Source: Oceanihabitans sediminis (GTDB taxonomy: Bacteria > Bacteroidota > Bacteroidia > Flavobacteriales > Flavobacteriaceae). From it: DNA of 64,000 bases. The notes below the pieces were generated by a model. It saw nothing but the letters and a program-made list of their open reading frames with translations. It was not told where the DNA came from and did no database searches. Positions 16,163 to 24,491 of the stretch are shown piece after piece. Position 1 is the stretch's first letter. Every line of letters begins with the position of its first letter. Location: contig NZ_QPIG01000006.1 in assembly GCF_003337215.1 (NCBI RefSeq), positions 1 to 64,000 of the forward strand, given 5' to 3'. The translations under genes and the position numbers were made by a program.

Positions 16163-16798
16163 ATGATAAAAAACAAACCTACCTTGTTTTCAAATATTGA
16201 ACAAGTAATCAAAGAATTAAACCCTAAAACTGTTTCACCTGAACGTAAAGTAGTTTTACAACCTCTTACAGATTATATACAATCTAAAGTTTCAAAGCAA
16301 CAAGATATCAGACTCAACTTTATCTGTACTCATAATTCACGAAGAAGCCATTTTTCACAAGTTTGGGCACAAACAATGGCAAATTACTTTCATATTAAAA
16401 ACGTATTTTGCTATTCCGGAGGTACAAAGGCAACTGCCCTTTACCCAATGGTTGCAGAAACTTTGAGAAAATCAGGCTTTCAAATAAATGAAATCTCACA
16501 AAACAAAAACACAGTATATAGTATTAAATATGCTGAAAATGAACATCCAATAATTGGCTATTCAAAAAAATTAGAGGACGATTTTAATCCGAAATCTGAA
16601 TTTGCAGCAATAATGACCTGCGATTCTGCTAATGAAGCCTGCCCATTTGTTCCTGGGGCTGAAAAACGAATCCCAATAACCTTTGAAGACCCTAAAGCAT
16701 TTGATAATACACCGCAACAAGAAGAAAAATATAAGGAGAGAAGTCTGCAAATTGCAAACGAACTATTTTACATTTTTTCTCAAATAAAAGATTCTTAA
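16163..16798 (+). CDS. Low-molecular-weight phosphatase/arsenate reductase-like protein
   Basis: 211 residues. The signature LNFICTHNSRRSHFSQVWAQ (about 49-68) is a variant of the C-x5-R phosphate loop, with the nucleophilic Cys at about 53 and Arg at 59. Downstream, IMTCDSANEACPFVPG (about 152-167) supplies further Cys for a thiol cascade, as in thioredoxin-type arsenate reductases. The likely reaction is As(V) to As(III), feeding the efflux pump encoded two genes later. The N-terminal 45 residues extend beyond the minimal ArsC fold. A protein-tyrosine phosphatase role cannot be excluded. Confidence 0.82.
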   Translation: MIKNKPTLFSNIEQVIKELNPKTVSPERKVVLQPLTDYIQSKVSKQQDIRLNFICTHNSRRSHFSQVWAQTMANYFHIKNVFCYSGGTKATALYPMVAETLRKSGFQINEISQNKNTVYSIKYAENEHPIIGYSKKLEDDFNPKSEFAAIMTCDSANEACPFVPGAEKRIPITFEDPKAFDNTPQQEEKYKERSLQIANELFYIFSQIKDS

Positions 16799-16834
16799 CT
16801 TTTATCAATACTGCTAATTAAAATAGAATTAATT

Positions 16835-17251
16835 ATGGAATACCAAATTAAAGCTTCATCCATTTCTAATAAAAACGCTGCTATTCAAATAAAGAAAAAT
16901 AATATAGCGTTTGGAACAACTGCAAAATCTGCCGATACCTTACCTAATCCTGCCGAACTTTTTTTAGGAGCTTTTGCTTCCTGTATGCTGAAAAATGTCG
17001 AACGTTTTTCTGCTATGATGAAGTTCAATTATGTAAAAGCCATAGTAAATGTGTCTGCCAAACGAACGGAAAAACCTTTGAAAATGGATAACATAGATTA
17101 CAGACTAACTATTTATAGTTCTGATGAAAATTTAAATATCCCTTTGCTAAAAAAGAATATTGAAAAATTTGGTACAATCTACAATACTGTAAAATTATCA
17201 TGCAATATTAACGGAATAATCGAGCAACAAAAAGACACCACAAACAACTGA
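16835..17251 (+). CDS. OsmC/Ohr-family protein in the ars operon
   Basis: 138 residues. Family marks are the [20 protein letters not shown] block (about 46-65, with the conserved Cys) and a C-terminal VKLSCNING, giving the two reactive cysteines of OsmC/Ohr peroxidases, which reduce organic hydroperoxides. In ars operons of Bacteroidota OsmC genes recur and may counter oxidative stress from arsenic. It lies 36 bp after the reductase and 13 bp before acr3. Confidence 0.85.
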   Translation: MEYQIKASSISNKNAAIQIKKNNIAFGTTAKSADTLPNPAELFLGAFASCMLKNVERFSAMMKFNYVKAIVNVSAKRTEKPLKMDNIDYRLTIYSSDENLNIPLLKKNIEKFGTIYNTVKLSCNINGIIEQQKDTTNN

Positions 17252-17264
17252 ATACAAGAAACAT

Positions 17265-18308
17265 ATGAAAAAATTAAGCTTTTTAAATAATTACTTAACA
17301 CTATGGATATTTATTGCTATGCTCGTGGGCGTAGGAGTCGGATATTTCTTCCCATCGTTTCCAAGCATTATCAATGCAATGAGTCAAGGTACAACTAACA
17401 TTCCAATAGCCATAGGATTAATATTAATGATGTATCCTCCATTGGCTAAAGTAAATTATAGGCTTTTGCCAAAAGTGTTTAGAAATACAAAAATTCTTTC
17501 CATTTCACTTTTTCTAAATTGGATAATTGCTCCCATATTAATGTTCGTTTTGGCAATTACTTTTTTACGTGATTATCCAGAATATATGGTTGGTGTAATT
17601 TTAATCGGATTGGCTCGCTGTATAGCAATGGTATTGGTCTGGAACGACCTTGCTGAAGGCGATAGCGAATATGGTGCTGGTTTGGTCGCTTTAAATAGTA
17701 TTTTTCAAGTTTTTGCTTATAGTTTCTATGCTTGGGTTTTTATAACAGTGCTTCCTCCATATTTTGGATTTGAAGGGGCTATTGTAGATATATCAATAGC
17801 TACGGTGGCAGAAAGTGTAGCAATATATTTAGGACTACCTTTTTTAATGGGAATTTTAAGTAGGGTAATTTTGGTAAGAGTAAAAGGAGAAAACTGGTAC
17901 ACAAAAAAATTCATCCCTGCCATTTCACCCCTAACTCTAGTGGCATTATTATTTACCATTGTCATTATGTTCTCACTCAAAGGAGAATTAATTGTGGAAA
18001 TTCCATTAGACGTTTTAATTATTGCTATCCCTCTAGTTATCTATTTTACTGTCATGTTTCTAATAAGTTTCTTCTTTACCAAAGCTATGGGTGCTTCTTA
18101 TAAGGAAAATGCAGCCGTATCATTTACTGCTGCAGGTAATAACTTCGAATTGGCAATTGCAGTTGCTATAGCCGTTTTTGGCCTAAATTCCGGACAGGCG
18201 TTTGCAGGTGTAGTGGGACCATTAGTTGAAGTTCCAGTGCTTATCTTTTTAGTTCGAGTTTCATTTTGGTTAAAAAGAAAATATTATGACAAAAAAAATA
18301 CTGCATGA
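17265..18308 (+). CDS. acr3: ACR3-type arsenite efflux transporter
   Basis: 347 residues with ten membrane spans, the usual ACR3 length. The conserved [18 protein letters not shown] (about 115-132) contains the functionally essential Cys of the family, and [16 protein letters not shown] (about 287-302) is the second signature. It exports As(III) across the inner membrane and is the last gene of the ars run. Nothing suggests damage. Confidence 0.93.
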   Translation: MKKLSFLNNYLTLWIFIAMLVGVGVGYFFPSFPSIINAMSQGTTNIPIAIGLILMMYPPLAKVNYRLLPKVFRNTKILSISLFLNWIIAPILMFVLAITFLRDYPEYMVGVILIGLARCIAMVLVWNDLAEGDSEYGAGLVALNSIFQVFAYSFYAWVFITVLPPYFGFEGAIVDISIATVAESVAIYLGLPFLMGILSRVILVRVKGENWYTKKFIPAISPLTLVALLFTIVIMFSLKGELIVEIPLDVLIIAIPLVIYFTVMFLISFFFTKAMGASYKENAAVSFTAAGNNFELAIAVAIAVFGLNSGQAFAGVVGPLVEVPVLIFLVRVSFWLKRKYYDKKNTA

Positions 18309-18421
18309 GCTACTAACGAAACCAAAGCTAAAGAGCAAAAAAAATGCAAATAAAAAGCAACTCCTACAGGTAAAAAAGTAATTTTATACGCATGTGGAAA
18401 TAATTCTGATTCCCAATAATC

Positions 18422-18856
18422 ATGAAATTAAACGAATATGTAAAGAAAAGAAATGGGGTGCCACTAGGCAATTCCAAATCATTACCCAATAATATATATC
18501 GCGCATTAGGAGCAAAAAATTTCTCTTCATTTTGGAATTATTGGAATCCAATTTTCGGGTATTATTTAGGGATATATATTTTTAAACCATTAAAAAAAAA
18601 GGTTCCTAAGGAAATTGCGCTTCTAGCTACGTTTATCTTTTGTGGGATGGTACATGATGCGGTCACCATAGCTGTTAGATGGAAAGTTTCTTTTTTCTTT
18701 ACCATTTGGTTTGTACTAATGGGAATTGCTCTTATAATCACAAGATACTTTAACCAAAATGTAAACAAACAAATATGGGCTATACGTGCATTAATCAATC
18801 TAAGTATAATTGCCTTGTGTTTTATACTTACAATCTACCTAAGAAAATTAACTTAA
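18422..18856 (+). CDS. MBOAT-like membrane protein, short or partial
   Basis: 144 residues. The block FSSFWNYWNPIFGYYLGIYI, followed by a charged loop and FIFCGMVHD, resembles the C-terminal half of membrane-bound O-acyltransferases (FWRRWN... and ...SGxWHG), where the His is catalytic. Full MBOAT proteins have 400-500 residues. This is therefore either a short relative or a fragment; no N-terminal half is visible in the 113 bases upstream. Three or four spans are likely. Relation to the ars operon is positional only. Confidence 0.5.
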   Translation: MKLNEYVKKRNGVPLGNSKSLPNNIYRALGAKNFSSFWNYWNPIFGYYLGIYIFKPLKKKVPKEIALLATFIFCGMVHDAVTIAVRWKVSFFFTIWFVLMGIALIITRYFNQNVNKQIWAIRALINLSIIALCFILTIYLRKLT

Positions 18857-19156
18857 TATAAAACTGAAAAGTAGAAAAAATAATGATGATCTAAACAGAG
18901 ATAAAAGCCTAAAACAAAACACTTTAGCTTTAAACCAATAACTTCTACTATACCTCTTCTATAAATTGTATTATGTAACTATCCAGCTTTTTAAAATAAA
19001 AAAAACAAATTCCTTTAATTGATTATTTTTCAGCAAATTACATATTACAAACACTGTAAAACACCAAATAAGAAGAGCATAAACATGATACCTATTCACA
19101 AAAAACCGTGTAATTGCCAGAAGTAAACTCAAAAACAAGTAAAAAACTACCCCTAT
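18857..19156. other. Intergenic region without a recognisable gene
   Basis: About 300 AT-rich bases (many A tracts) after the MBOAT-like gene. No reading frame, RNA or strong hairpin was seen. It ends in an L-type leader element. Confidence 0.5.
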
Positions 19157-19280
19157 TAAATACTATATACTTTAAAAAGTAAATTCCCACAATTAAATAT
19201 TTATACCTAATTTACAACCTCAAAAAAACCAAACACACACAAAACAGCCATATAATAGGAAGAAACTCCTAGGGTTTTAT
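19157..19280 (+). repeat. L leader element D
   Basis: A diverged L block: ATATACTTTAAAAAGTAAATTC, AATTTACAACCTC, ATATAATAGGA and a weaker hairpin AAACTCC-TA-GGGTTTT. It stands 40 bp before the beta-propeller gene and most resembles 20548-20672. No GTTG core follows it. Confidence 0.6.
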
Positions 19281-19319
19281 ATCACCACTAGCAATAATAC
19301 TCTTAAAAAAACTTCAAGA

Positions 19320-20249
19320 ATGAAAAAAATCAGATTAGTAATTTCGTTAATTCTTATTTCAAATTTATTATCAGCTCAGAATGAATCTGATATTACTCAA
19401 TTTGATAAAGCACTAAATCAATTTATTAATGTAAGGGATTTTTGTATTTCAAAAGATGGGAATGAAGCATTCTTTACTGTACAAAGCCCTAATCAAGAAA
19501 TTTCACAACTTGCTTATATTAAAAAGAATAAAAATGGATGGTCAAAACCAGAATTATTACCTTTTTGTGATTCATATATGTATTTAGAGCCTTTTTTATC
19601 ATTTGATAATAATCGACTATTTTTCGCCTCTAATAGACCTTTAAATGATTCTATTAATAAAAAAAAGGATTTTGATATTTGGTATGTCGAAAGGCGTCAC
19701 AAAGATGAGGCGTGGTCTAAACCTAAAAACCTTGGAAAACCAATTAATTCAGAATTAGACGAGTTCTATCCTTCTGTCAGTAAAAATGGAAATTTATATT
19801 TTACAATGGTATCGCCTGACGGTTTTGGAAAAGATGATATTTATTATTGTGAATGGAAAGACGATAAATATTCAAACCCTATTTTATTAGGTGAAAACAT
19901 TAACAGTGCTGGCTATGAGTTTAATGCATTTATTTCAGAAAAAGAAGATTTCATAATCTATTCAAAATATAAAGAAAAAGATGGGCAAGGAAGTGGGGAT
20001 TTATATATTTCGAAGAAGGATACAAAAGGAAACTGGCAAAAGGCTGTAAATCTAGGAACTCCGGTGAACACAAAGTATATGGAATATTGCCCATTTTATG
20101 ATGAGCAAAACCAAATTTTATATTTTACAAGCAAAAGAAATAATATTCATCCAAGAAATTTCAATACTATTTCAGAATTTAATAAATACATTAATGAAAG
20201 TAATAATGGCTTAAGTAAAATTTATAAGACATCACTTAAAATAGAATAG
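19320..20249 (+). CDS. Exported PD40/TolB-like beta-propeller protein
   Basis: 309 residues with an N-terminal signal peptide (MKKIRLVISLILISNLLSAQ). The rest is a series of PD40-type blades: SFDNNRLFFASNRPL, FYPSVSKNGNLYFT, FNAFISEKEDFIIYSKY, YCPFYDEQNQILYFTSKRN. Such proteins are secreted or periplasmic and often act as sensors or binding scaffolds; no enzyme motif is seen. It lies between leader D and an E-L element, like the cassette genes, but its ends lack a clear GTTG/CAAC pair. Confidence 0.85.
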   Translation: MKKIRLVISLILISNLLSAQNESDITQFDKALNQFINVRDFCISKDGNEAFFTVQSPNQEISQLAYIKKNKNGWSKPELLPFCDSYMYLEPFLSFDNNRLFFASNRPLNDSINKKKDFDIWYVERRHKDEAWSKPKNLGKPINSELDEFYPSVSKNGNLYFTMVSPDGFGKDDIYYCEWKDDKYSNPILLGENINSAGYEFNAFISEKEDFIIYSKYKEKDGQGSGDLYISKKDTKGNWQKAVNLGTPVNTKYMEYCPFYDEQNQILYFTSKRNNIHPRNFNTISEFNKYINESNNGLSKIYKTSLKIE

Positions 20250-20401
20250 CACTACTGCTAATCAAGTAGCCGCCTCCGTCACTTAATAGGAACGGAGTGT
20301 AGCTCTCACACCTCCATACCCTCCAGCTCCGCTCAGGATAAATCAAGCGGGTCTCCTATGCGGCGTACACCAAATGGAAGTTTGCTAATTGCTATTGTAA
20401 T
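20250..20401. other. GC-richer spacer, possible degenerate attC-like stem
   Basis: It contains CTCCGT/ACGGAG and a CCGCTCAGGATAAA motif related to the dispersed R block. The base composition is clearly higher in GC than its surroundings, as in the loops of the nearby attC-like sites. A convincing outer stem was not found. Confidence 0.35.
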
Positions 20402-20677
20402 AAAGCACTACAGCTAATAACAACTATAAAAGCATCAATTTTCCACCAAAGCATTGCTATTACACCCCTCATATATCAGTCCAAGTCTTGCAACTACAAA
20501 AGCTTGTTACAACAACCTAAAAACCAACAAAAAGCTATCCCACTTAAATACTATATACATCAAAAAGTAAATTCATACAATTAAATAATTATCCCTAAAT
20601 TACACTCTCAAAACATACCAAATACAAACAAAACAGCCATATAATAGGAGTAAACTCCCTTGGGTGTTTATAAAACC
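20402..20677 (+). repeat. E-L spacer element C before array III
   Basis: 276 bp, homologous at both ends to 9868-10144 (277 bp). The E end is AAAGCACTACAGC...AAAAGCATCAATTTTCCACC, then CATATATCAGTCC. The L end is AAAGTAAATTCATACAATTA, TATAATAGGAG and the hairpin TAAACTCCC-TT-GGGTGTTTA. The loop changes from AA to TT while the stem is kept. It is followed directly by the cassette core GTTGTGT (20678). Confidence 0.7.
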
Positions 20678-20704
20678 GTTGTGTATAACTTAAATTCAAG
20701 TGAT

Positions 20705-21151
20705 ATGGCAAAAACAAAAACGAAAGAAACAGAGGCGGATGTCTACGAATTTATAAACTCATTTGCTAACTCAGAACAAAAGAAAAAGGACAGTTTCGAA
20801 CTAATAGAAATACTACAAGACATTACTGGCGAAGAGCCTAAAATGTGGGGACCGACAATTATCGGTTTCGGTAGTTATCATTACAAATACGATAGCGGGC
20901 ACGAAGGCGATGCTCCTATTCTTGGATTCTCACCAAGAAAAGCAGCCTTTTCGCTCTACATTTATTCTGACACAGAAAAAAGTAATTCAATCTTATCTGA
21001 CCTCGGAAAATTCAAAATGGGAAAATCATGTATTTATGCTAACAAACTTGCAGATATAAATATTTCAGCTCTAAAAGAACTTTGTATAGAATCCATTAAA
21101 TACATTAATGAACATAACGAGTGCTCTTGCAGGAAGAAATATAGTAAATAA
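20705..21151 (+). CDS. DUF1801-family protein (cassette gene)
   Basis: 148 residues from ATG at 20705; a longer frame from 20660 would begin in the leader hairpin. The motif order DVYEFINSFANSEQKKKDSFEL, then MWGPTIIGFGSYHYKY, FSPRKAAFSLYIY and GKSCIYANKLADI is that of DUF1801/YdhG-like proteins. Their biochemical role is not settled (some are annotated as iron chaperones). It is the sole gene of the first cassette of array III. Confidence 0.88.
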   Translation: MAKTKTKETEADVYEFINSFANSEQKKKDSFELIEILQDITGEEPKMWGPTIIGFGSYHYKYDSGHEGDAPILGFSPRKAAFSLYIYSDTEKSNSILSDLGKFKMGKSCIYANKLADINISALKELCIESIKYINEHNECSCRKKYSK

Positions 21152-21155
21152 AGCT

Positions 21156-21287
21156 ACACACAACAATGGCTATAAGGAATTGCTTGATCTCGCCTACTTC
21201 TGAAAATCCTCGCGGATTTTCAGTTTGGTGTGTACTTGCAAAATTAATCGCTAAACCACGCTACTGCTCATACACAAACCGCTGGAA
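21156..21287 (+). other. attC-like site after the DUF1801 cassette
   Basis: End box ACACACAAC (21156-21164) complements the cassette start. The inner arm CTATAAGGAATTGC pairs only partly with GCTACTGCTCATAC (21260-21273). The right core is GCTGGAA instead of GTTRRRY. It also contains AAATCCTCGCGGATTT, a strong internal hairpin. Recognisable, but less regular than the sites of array II. Confidence 0.5.
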
Positions 21288-21308
21288 ACAAGCTAAAAAG
21301 AGCACTTG

Positions 21309-21662
21309 CTAAGAATATTTCTCAACCACAGAATCGCCCCAATCTGCTATAGATTGAATTAACGGAATTAAGGTTTTACCAAAATCGGTTAATGAATATT
21401 CAACTTTTAGCGGTGGTTTTGATGTGTAAACTTTTCTTTTAACTATTCCATCTTCCTCTAAAGTTTTCAACTGCAAACTCAAAGTGCGTTCGGTTACAGT
21501 TGGCATTTCTTTCCTCAATTCGTTATATCTCAATTTCTTCTCAATTAAATGATATAAGATAACCGTTTTCCATTTTCCACCAATAATCCCCATTGTTAAA
21601 CTTGCGCAACAAGGATATTCTTTACCTCTAAAATTAAGCATTTTTGGTTCTGCTGTTTCCAT
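21309..21662 (-). CDS. HxlR-family transcriptional regulator
   Basis: 117 residues, the standard HxlR winged-helix fold: GGKWKTVILYHLIEKKLRYNELRKEMP, then TERTLSLQLKTLEEDGIVKR and VEYSLTDFGKTLIPLI. Two adjacent Cys (18-19, YPCCAS) precede the first helix; in related redox sensors a Cys here responds to quinones or other electrophiles. It is divergent from the quinone-oxidoreductase-like gene with 99 bp between the starts, so it probably represses that gene. Confidence 0.9.
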   Translation of the reverse strand: METAEPKMLNFRGKEYPCCASLTMGIIGGKWKTVILYHLIEKKLRYNELRKEMPTVTERTLSLQLKTLEEDGIVKRKVYTSKPPLKVEYSLTDFGKTLIPLIQSIADWGDSVVEKYS

Positions 21663-21700
21663 ATAATTTACACTATCATTTTTGACCGTTATTGCAAAGA

Positions 21701-21748
21701 TATAATACTATACTTACTTTTGCAACTATAAATATTATAGTAATATAA
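21701..21748. promoter_or_regulatory. Operator dyad between the HxlR and oxidoreductase genes
   Basis: ATATAATACTATA (21701-21713) and TATAGTAATATAA (21736-21748) are inverted copies agreeing at 11 of 13 positions, centred in the 99-bp divergent promoter region. This is the usual position for HxlR binding, which would control both genes. Confidence 0.55.
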
Positions 21749-21761
21749 AATATAATACGAA

Positions 21762-22748
21762 ATGAAAGCAATGATAATTAGTGAATATGGAGAAAATGCT
21801 AAGTTTGAATCCAAAAAAGTAGAAAAACCGATTTTAAAAAATGGACAGGTTTTAGTAAAAATTTCTGCATCAAGTGTCAATACAGTTGATACAATGATTA
21901 AGAATATGGGAAATGATTTGCCTTTTTCTCCCAAAAGTCCAGCAGTTTTAGGAATGGACTTTGCCGGTACAATTGAGCAAGTAGGAAATGATGTTACTGA
22001 ATTTTCAATTGGCGATGAAGTTTTTGGTTGTGCAGGTGGTTTAGGGGATTTACAAGGAACATTGGCTGATTATATAACTGCTGATGTAAAATTGATTGCA
22101 AAAAAACCGAGCAACTTAACAATGAAAGAATCTGCTTCGTTACCATTAGTTGGAATAACGGCATACGAAGGTTTAACTCGTGCTAATGTTCAGAAAGGAC
22201 AAAAAGTTTTAGTTCACGGCGGAACTGGTGGAGTTGGACACGTAGCAATTCAATTCGCTAAATATTTTGGTGCTGATGTTTTCACAACTATCAGTAGTGA
22301 GAAACAATCAGAAATAGTCAAATCTTATGGCGCAAAATCGATAAATTACAAATCAGAATCAGTTGAAGAATACGTAAATAAACATACTGATGGGAAAGGA
22401 TTTGATGTCGTTTATGATTCTATTGGTGGAGAAAACTTGCTTAAATCTTTTGAGGCAACTGCTTTAAATGGTCAAGTTGCGACAACAGTTTCTTTGAGCG
22501 AAATTGATTTAAGTACAATGCACTTTAAAGGATTGTCCTTACACGTTGTATTTATGCTTATTCCAATGATTCATAATTTCCAGAGAGAAAAACACGGAGA
22601 AATTTTAAAAAAAATTGCTAAAATTGCCGAATCTGGAGCTTTAAAACCTTTACTTGATGAAGAAAATTTTTCATTAGAAAATGTTGGAAAAGCTTATGCA
22701 AGACTTGAAAGTGGAAACGCAATTGGAAAAGTCGTTGTTGAAAATTAA
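21762..22748 (+). CDS. Zinc-independent quinone oxidoreductase-like protein (MDR superfamily)
   Basis: 328 residues. N-terminal GroES-like part (about 28-125, VLVKISASSVNTVDTM, GMDFAGTIEQVG), then a Rossmann domain with VHGGTGGVGHVAIQFAKYFG (about 151-170) for NADP(H). There is no catalytic-zinc Cys/His set, so it belongs with NADPH:quinone reductases. Its likely task is reduction of quinones or reactive carbonyls in the cytoplasm under control of the divergent HxlR regulator. Confidence 0.9.
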   Translation: MKAMIISEYGENAKFESKKVEKPILKNGQVLVKISASSVNTVDTMIKNMGNDLPFSPKSPAVLGMDFAGTIEQVGNDVTEFSIGDEVFGCAGGLGDLQGTLADYITADVKLIAKKPSNLTMKESASLPLVGITAYEGLTRANVQKGQKVLVHGGTGGVGHVAIQFAKYFGADVFTTISSEKQSEIVKSYGAKSINYKSESVEEYVNKHTDGKGFDVVYDSIGGENLLKSFEATALNGQVATTVSLSEIDLSTMHFKGLSLHVVFMLIPMIHNFQREKHGEILKKIAKIAESGALKPLLDEENFSLENVGKAYARLESGNAIGKVVVEN

Positions 22749-22780
22749 AAGCAAAATTCAACAAACTGCACGGAAAGCCA

Positions 22781-22966
22781 GTTGCCAACATAGGGTGATT
22801 TTAGCTTAGACAGAAAGTATTTGTGTCTGCTAAGTCGCCCTGTTTTTAATTTTAGTATTTTTAGAATTGAAAAGTTAAAAAGAAAAATTAAAAATAGGGC
22901 TTGTAACTCAACCGAAAGAAAACAGCCTATTTTCTGCCCTACTATTCTTATACAAAACCGTTTCCA
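22781..22966 (+). other. Possible attC-like site after the HxlR/oxidoreductase cassette
   Basis: Bounded by GTTGCCAAC (22781-22789) and GTTTCCA (22960-22966). The right arm CTACTATTCTTATAC is the same motif as in the site at 10711-10843, but the left arm has no good partner for it. The loop holds a long stem, GCCCTGTTTTTAATTTT against AAAATTAAAAATAGGGC-type sequence (22838-22899), and CTTAGACA/TGTCTGCTAAG. Confidence 0.4.
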
Positions 22967-23044
22967 ACAAGCTAAAAACATCAAACTTCAAACAAAAACC
23001 CGAATTCATTTTTATATATCGGAAATTATAGATATGTGTGCCTT

Positions 23045-23347
23045 ATGAATTTGAAAATAGCAACAGAAATTGGTAAATGTTTATCGAACCAAACAAGGTT
23101 TCAGATATTGGAATGGCTGAAAGAACCAGAGAAACACTTTCCACCACACGAAACATTAAAGCATTTTAACGATGGTGTTTGCGTTACTTATATTCAAGAA
23201 AAAACGGCATTATCTCAATCAACTATTTCAACATATTTGACCAATATGGAAAAATGTGGACTTTTAATATCAACAAGACACGGAAAATGGTCGTATTTAA
23301 AAAGGAATGAAAAGACAATTAAGGAGTTTACTGATTTTATAACATAA
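23045..23347 (+). CDS. ArsR-like winged-helix regulator
   Basis: 100 residues from ATG at 23045 (a GTG three codons earlier is possible). The fold marks are LSNQTRFQILEWLKEPEKHF, YIQEKTALSQSTISTYLTNM and GKWSYLKRNEKTI. No cysteine metal box of the classic ArsR kind is present, so the signal is unknown. It is the first of three genes in one cassette and probably regulates the two that follow. Confidence 0.85.
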   Translation: MNLKIATEIGKCLSNQTRFQILEWLKEPEKHFPPHETLKHFNDGVCVTYIQEKTALSQSTISTYLTNMEKCGLLISTRHGKWSYLKRNEKTIKEFTDFIT

Positions 23348-23390
23348 AAAAATTTCCAAAACATATCGACATTTCGCAATATAACAAACT

Positions 23391-23660
23391 ATGAGGTTAT
23401 TAATTGACATTTTAGGTTGGTCTGGTTCGGGATTAATAATCCTTGCCTATGCCCTAACCCTCATTGAAAATAAAAAATATTTAGATTATGGCAAGTATTT
23501 AAACTTACTTGGAGGTCTTTTAATAGCCATAAACTGTTATTATTATAATGCAATTCCACCATTTGCAACTAATTTACTTTGGAGTGTCATTGCAACATTA
23601 ACGATTTATAAGTCAAGAAATAAAAAAGGGAATTGTAACAAAACTAAATGTTTAACTTAA
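23391..23660 (+). CDS. CBU_0592-like small membrane protein
   Basis: 89 residues with three spans: LIDILGWSGSGLIILAYAL, LNLLGGLLIAINCYYYNA and ATNLLWSVIATLTIY. The GWxGxxxiLxAY start and NxxGxxxLxxN...P centre match the CBU_0592 family, whose function is unknown. It begins 43 bp after the regulator gene and ends 10 bp before the SDR gene. Confidence 0.8.
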   Translation: MRLLIDILGWSGSGLIILAYALTLIENKKYLDYGKYLNLLGGLLIAINCYYYNAIPPFATNLLWSVIATLTIYKSRNKKGNCNKTKCLT

Positions 23661-23670
23661 AATTAAAACA

Positions 23671-24273
23671 ATGAGAATTTTAATAATTGGAGGAAACGGA
23701 ACAATAGGAAAAACTGTTGTTTCACATTTTAAACAAAAGAACGAAATTTTAATAGCTGGACGAACCAATGGAGACGTGACTGTTGATATTGCGGATAGTA
23801 ATTCAATACAATCAATGTTCGAGAAAATTGGTAAAGTGGACGCTATAATTTGTATCGCAGGAGAAGCTAAATGGGACAATTTCAATAAACTTTCTGAAGA
23901 CGATTATTATATCGGACTAAAAAGTAAACTAATGGGACAAGTTAATCTTGTACGTATTGGACAGAATTATTTAAATTCAAATGGTTCAATTACTTTATCC
24001 ACAGGAATTTTAGCAGACGACCCAGTTGTAAAAACAACAAGTGCCTCAATGGTAAATGGCGGAATACATAGTTTTGTAAAAGCTGTTGCACTTGAAATTG
24101 AAAACGGAATTAGAGTAAATGTCGTTTCTTCTGGAATGGTCGAAGATGCATACGAAAAGTACAAAGACTATTTTCCAGGGCACAATCCGATACCAATGAA
24201 AAAAGTAATTAACGGATATGTAAGAAGTGTAAACGGAAAAGGAAATGGAGAAATAATTAGAATCTACGACTAA
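23671..24273 (+). CDS. Short-chain dehydrogenase/reductase-like protein lacking the usual catalytic Tyr/Lys
   Basis: 200 residues. The nucleotide-binding loop GGNGTIG is at 7-13, DAIICIAGEAKWDNF supplies the NAG-like motif, and IRVNVVSSGMVEDA fits the loop after the active site. In the usual YxxxK position the sequence reads TSASMVNGGIHSFVKA, so neither the catalytic Tyr nor the Lys is in place. Short SDRs of this kind exist in many bacteria with unknown substrate. It may bind NADP(H) without standard reductase chemistry. Confidence 0.82.
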   Translation: MRILIIGGNGTIGKTVVSHFKQKNEILIAGRTNGDVTVDIADSNSIQSMFEKIGKVDAIICIAGEAKWDNFNKLSEDDYYIGLKSKLMGQVNLVRIGQNYLNSNGSITLSTGILADDPVVKTTSASMVNGGIHSFVKAVALEIENGIRVNVVSSGMVEDAYEKYKDYFPGHNPIPMKKVINGYVRSVNGKGNGEIIRIYD

Positions 24274-24291
24274 TAAAAGCCAGTTGCCAAC

Positions 24292-24380
24292 AAAGTACTG
24301 TGACAAAAAATCAAGTAAAATATATTATTTTTTCACTAAGATACTACTATAACTACCCGCATACATAATCTATCCAAAAC
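24292..24380 (+). repeat. E element copy 5 at the end of array III
   Basis: AAAGTACTGTGACAAAAAATCAAGTAAAATA...TTTTTTCACTAAG follows the TTGCCAAC box exactly as E copies follow the boxes at 9861-9867 and 12356-12361. It ends near CCCGCATACATAATC. The next feature is the end of a core-genome antiporter gene, so this is probably the right border of the island. Confidence 0.65.
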
Positions 24381-24491
24381 ACAGCCGAAGCACTTAAAAA
24401 TAGTTGCATTATATAAGAAAACATATTCATAAGCTTAAATCAACCCTTATCCTTCACAAATAATATACACCCCATCATATAAAATGATAAA

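Larger units (their letters stand above)
20678..24291 (+). mobile_element. Cassette array III (DUF1801; HxlR/oxidoreductase; ArsR-like/CBU_0592/SDR)
   Basis: The first unit starts GTTGTGTATAAC (20678) and its end box CTACACACAAC (21154-21164) complements that start at about 10 of 12 positions. The second unit starts with a degenerate core GCTGGAA (21281) and ends TTGCCAAC (22782-22789). The third starts GTTTCCA (22960) and ends TTGCCAAC at 24284-24291, where a new E element begins. Cores are less regular than in arrays I and II, so the array is probably older. Confidence 0.5.

Noticed and set aside
20402..20677. E-L element as an insertion sequence or MITE
   Set aside because: Its ends are not inverted repeats of each other, no target duplication is seen, and position always relates to GTTG/CAAC boxes.
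22821..23048. Reading frames 22745-22984 (minus) and 22821-23048 (plus)
   Set aside because: They lie in the palindromic loop of the attC-like site, where self-complementary DNA gives open frames on both strands.
24046..24306. Minus-strand frame overlapping the SDR gene
   Set aside because: Shadow of the plus-strand gene, which has clear nucleotide-binding motifs.
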